Assembly: GCF_000208865.1 (NCBI RefSeq)
Contig: NC_018396.1
Coordinates: 6,008,514 to 6,072,513, forward strand
Direction: 5' to 3'
DNA: 64,000 bases
Source: Neospora caninum Liverpool
Lineage: Eukaryota; Apicomplexa; Conoidasida; Eucoccidiorida; Sarcocystidae
Below, piece by piece: positions 59,715-64,000 of the stretch (position 1 is its first letter; each line of letters starts with the position of its first letter). The notes below the pieces were generated by a model that saw only the letters and a program-made list of their open reading frames with translations, ran no database searches and was not told the DNA's origin. The position numbers and the translations under genes were made by a program.

Positions 59715-62700
59715 CCCCCCTGGAGCGATTCATTTGTTTTCTCGGAGAAGGAAAACCGTGAGGACCAGAAGGAAGAAACAGTCCGTTATTTTCCTCCGTC
59801 TCTCCGACGCACTCCTGTTGTGCCGCAAACGGCGAGTTGGGCCGCCGTTCGCGGCTTCCACGGCTTGGAGAGCATGCATCGCCGTTCTCTCTGCGTGCGT
59901 AGCACTGGCGAGTGACGCTGGGCGTGTCTCTACCGTCGCTTATAACACGAAGAGAAAGAGGGAGGACTTATGTAAGAGGAAAAGAGCACGCGAGAGGACA
60001 CATAGGAGAGGTAATCGGGGAAGCCCAGAGCCAGAGCAAAGAGGAGGGCGCCAGGGGAGAGCAAGATAGTGAAGGGGAGACACGTGAAGGACAGGGAACA
60101 AGAGACAGCCAAAGAGACAAGAGGGAGAGAGCGAGACAGACCGAGAGGGGTGAGTGTCGAGGAAGACGAGACGAAAGAGGATTTTCTAGAAGGGAGACAT
60201 TGAAGGCCCCTAGCGTCTCTAATCTCGTGACTGGACCCTAAGGCCGTCGCCCCGTCGCCCCTGTGCGTTCGGTTGAACAGTTCGTGACCCGTCCTCCAAG
60301 CAGCCTCGTCTTACCGTTGCGACACTCATAACCGTCTCTTTTCCTGGTCGCTGCACTGAAACAGTGTACTCACGCATATGCTTGCGTACATGCGAATAGG
60401 TGGAAAATGTAAATACTCAACTGTTTTTGCATCTCTCCTCTCAAGCAGCTGCGCAGCATGCGAGTGACGCAAAAGACATAAATATTTGCATACGTTTTGT
60501 CTATGCAGATGAAAGCATGTACGCCATTCGCAAGTTGACTTCACACCGAAAGACTTAGTGTAGCTTCTCCAGGGGCGTCACTCGCTGGATCTCCATAAAT
60601 AAGAGAGTGTCGACATGCATTTTCTTTCAGTAGAAGGTCTTTCTTTTTATACATTCGTATAGACTTAGTTAAATGTATATTCGCAGTCGGTTGCGAGGTG
60701 TTTCTGCTTCGGAACCGAAGAGCCAAAAGATAAAAACGTATGCATGCACACGTGCAATGTATTTGCATACACTTGTTCCTAGCCATATGTATTCTTTTTC
60801 ACATGTTGGCCAACGCTGACAAACAGAAATGCCTGTTGATACAGGTAGCGCTGTGTTGTGATCTCTTGTGGTCTTCGGAAAGTGTCACATCAATGTGTAG
60901 GAGGGTGTTCTTGCTCAGAGGCATAGGTTTTGTGCTTGGTTCGGCGTGTCTAGACAGTTTTCTTGTAGAGGACGGCGAGGATTTTGGGACGCTTTATAGG
61001 TGACAATGTGGCAAATGACAGGGAGAGAGAGACTCACTGGAAGTGAAGTGCGGGGCTGCAGGGTGGCAGGATTTTTTGTCACCAGCGACACGATTCCGTT
61101 GACCGAAAATTGCGGCCGGCGACAGTGGCAGTCGGTGACCGGTCGTCTCTCATGTAGTTACATTGTAGATGTATACATGAAGCATTATGCGCGAGGAGAT
61201 GGAGATTCTTTTTCTCGGGTATTTGCATGGCTTCTCTACTCGGAGGTAAAGGTCTCATATTCATGGATGCTTGCAAGACGGCTGGAGATGTCTACGCACT
61301 TTAGTTCTGATTGCTGTGTCCATCAATCGAAACAGAGAAATCCACTTGTTGTCACAAGGAGACGGTAGGGTGGAAAGAGATGGAGAGAGACACCAAGCTC
61401 CAGATGTTGTCCTTTTTCTTCAGACCGAGTTTGAGGGGCTCAGTTCGAGATTTCGGGGCATTGGACAGGTTCATTGGTTTTTTGTGGATCCCCGTTTTTT
61501 CGATTTAATACGCTGCACTTCGATTCTGTCAGAGCAAGCGAAAGTATTCAAGCTAACTCGGTCGCGGATACCTCCCGACCTTCTATGATTCAGGCCGTGT
61601 CCCTCCTCATGTATGGTACGCACCTAATACCCTTAGAAATAAGGCCAGATGAGTGTGTGAAGTCGAGGACTCTTCGCCCAAGGTAACGACATGCCCGTCG
61701 GCGAGAGCGGGCGTTACAGACTTCGAGAATACTGCCAAACGAGATACCGGGTTCTCTATCGCATGCTGACGGCTGCGTTTGGCTGTGTTTGAACCGGTCG
61801 ATCAGGACGCCGGCACTGGCACACGCGTGTATATGCAATTGCCAAGCAGGAGACTATGAATAGCCACCAGACAAAGGTTGACGCACTATATGACAGAGAT
61901 ACTTGTATCGACATGAAGGGGAAAATGCGGTAGAACGCGGGGAATTTCCTCACATATATATACATATATACACACATCTACAACAGGCACAGTTTAAGAG
62001 ACTAAGGCACATAACGTCATACACCCTAAGCACCGGACAATGTGGGTAGAGAAAAGAGGGGAACCCTCTGTAGAGTAAGAGGGAAGACACTGTATAAGTT
62101 GAAAGCATGAAAACGATTGTGAAAAAAAAGGCACAACCTCCTCTAAAGACCTCAGAAAAAAGCGTGGGTGCACGTGTGGCAGCGCAGCCTCTATGGCTTT
62201 AAGCATTGCTACTTGTAGCAGCATGAGGAAGCATGTCTGAGTGCGTCTTTCGCTCATCTATGCGTTTTTACTGAGTGTTGCTTCCCTCTCGACTTCCTGT
62301 GTTTTTCGTACACAAACCGCAATGTGATTCAGCGTTTGTCAACCTGAGGGCACGAATACCGTACGAATCTGTGGCGTACTCGTGACGAGTCAGAGAGGAA
62401 AAAAAGGACACAAGTACTGATATAGGAACCTTATGTACGCTAACTAATTCAACGCGCCTATTTGGGGCCGGTGAAAGGACTGAAATGATGCATGACAACA
62501 CCGAGGGGCTCTCAGTCACATTTGGTGGAATAGCAAGTCAAAGCGTGCTCATACTCGGCTACTTCTGAAACATAGGACATGAGGACAGGAGATACATTCA
62601 CGTTTTTTGGCTGTCTGTGCCACGCGAGGTGCCATGGAGATACAACGCGACCGTAGATCTACTGCCCCTCGTGAAGGAGAGTCATTGAACCGGAAACTAG

Positions 62701-64000
62701 GGTGTAGCGGCTCAACTATGGGAAACTGTTTCCTAGCTGTTTCATGTTTCAGAGACAGACCCGCTCTTTTCATGCTCCCGTGCGTGAAAAAGTCTAGCAG
62801 TGACCAAGATCCCTCCGATTGCCTTTGGACCCAATTACTGTTTCTGGCGGTGAGACGTCAGCCGTGACAGCCTTGCAGAAAACTGGAAAACTTCACATTA
62901 ACCACATTTTTCACGCTACAGGCAGCTCCCCGCCACACCCCAAAGCAACTCTCCAGGTGGAAAATAGAAGCCACGTGCGTCCATTCATGCATCGGCTGCG
63001 GCACTCCTGGTGTCACCCTTTTTTGGTTACGCGGTGTTTGACTGCGATGCATACACGCTATGCAGTTACACCATGCGTCAGACGTCATAAAAAGGACAGA
63101 ACCGTTAAGAGGGCCTAGATGACAAGGAAACTTCCTGTCAAGCAGCAACCAAGCCATGCCGCTGCGCTCGGGAACAGTATAAAGTGGGATTCCTAGGTTT
63201 ATACACACTACTTTTTCCTGGTGAGTATATACTACGAGTTGGACAACTGGTTTAGATCTTAAATGTGGAGGTGGTGATACAATCTGAAGATTAAACCCGG
63301 AGCATAAGCCGTCGGCCCCAGTTACAGGACCCAGAGGCACAATCGGTGCGGTCCTCTGTTGTGTAGCAGTGTATTCCCAGTTCCAAGAGAAAGGGCACTT
63401 TAAAATTGTCAGCGACTATTTTGCGACCGCTGCACGGTGGGTTGTTGTCCGCCCATTGTTAGGGAAAACCGTAATAGTGGCTAAAAAGAGGATTAACATT
63501 AGCATCCCCCTTTGTGTCCGGTGCCGTCGCGTTGCAATTGTCACAGAGATGCCCTCTTGCTGCTGTTCTCGAGCCCTCGGTATAACGCAATGTGGTGGCC
63601 ACCCACGTGTCCTCTAAATGTACAAAACATGATAAACAGCAGAGGAGCAAAAGCTCAGTCCTCTCTCCCGGGATGGCTCCTGTTCCCACTCTCCGCGCAT
63701 GGTAGACACGCTATGTCGCAAACGATGGACGGGACCGGCGATTGTTCGCCGCCGTGGGCAGCGTCGTTTCTCGAGTTCCGTTTCTTCCCGTGGAACCGCT
63801 CACTCTCCCATGACTTCTAATTCATACCTTCCATCGACAGATTTCACACAACACAATACCTCGGTCTGTACAGAGGGACTTCCTTTTGGAGCATCTCCAC
63901 AAACTTTTTATTTCTCTCCCGATCCCCGGGCGGCCACCTGTGCGTCTTTGCTGATACGTAGGGCGAACACCTACTGAAAGAGACCTTGTCCCCGCCAGCT
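59715..64000. other. No supportable gene: exportin-T 3' region and unassigned DNA
   Basis: Bases 59715-60240 are purine-rich 3' flanking sequence of exportin-T, with an AGAGA-rich patch near 59950-60190. The remaining ~3.7 kb is closer to even base composition, and ORFs stay under ~160 codons with no domain, start context or splice-consistent partner. It could hold regulatory DNA or remote exons of a gene beyond the edge. TA repeats are scarcer here than in the genic part. Confidence 0.5.

Overview
The window looks like nuclear chromosomal DNA of an apicomplexan coccidian, most likely Toxoplasma gondii or a very close relative such as Hammondia. The evidence is: intron-rich genes with GT-AG junctions, long pyrimidine-rich leaders before start codons, introns and intergenic DNA full of TA / TATG microsatellites and TGCATGC motifs, poly-G/poly-C runs, and a Rab1 almost identical to the eukaryotic consensus. 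There are no operons, ribosome-binding sites, insertion sequences or CRISPR arrays. The species is inferred; no search was possible.

Nine protein-coding genes could be built by joining exons so that frame and splice phase agree. Left to right: (1) minus strand 2505-10466, a 10-exon, about 1090-aa probably mitochondrial helical protein of unknown function with a Pro/Gly/Tyr-rich linker; (2) plus 13935-17232, a 5-exon D-2-hydroxyacid dehydrogenase; (3) plus 20409-23952, a 6-exon Rab1/Ypt1 GTPase; (4) minus 25007-27898, a 5-exon Nudix (Ap4A-type) hydrolase; (5) plus 29173-30743, a 2-exon p32/MAM33-type mitochondrial matrix protein; (6) minus 32508-34856, a single-exon lysine-rich protein of unknown function; (7) plus 38984-40606, a 2-exon PRA1-family membrane protein; (8) plus 44359-46936, a 3-exon SPF45/RBM17-type splicing factor; (9) plus 49604-59714, an 11-exon exportin-T (tRNA exportin) homologue of about 1572 aa. 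A fragment of a further gene may lie at 1-690, but its frame is unresolved.

The genes are unrelated housekeeping functions: mitochondrion, redox, ER-Golgi traffic (Rab1 and a PRA1 protein, about 15 kb apart), nucleotide clean-up, splicing and tRNA export. They stand singly with 1-4 kb spacers. Two pairs are head-to-head (genes 1/2 and 6/7) and two are tail-to-tail (3/4 and 5/6). Positions 43841-43940 are an assembly gap of 100 N. From 59715 to the right end no gene could be supported.

The most notable sequence features are a perfect 11-copy, 32-bp minisatellite inside exportin-T intron 1 that is stop-free in all six frames, two apparent GC-AG introns, a perfect 56-bp AT-cored palindrome in an intron of gene 1, and the unassigned mitochondrial protein. 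I did not find a self-contained new biological system.
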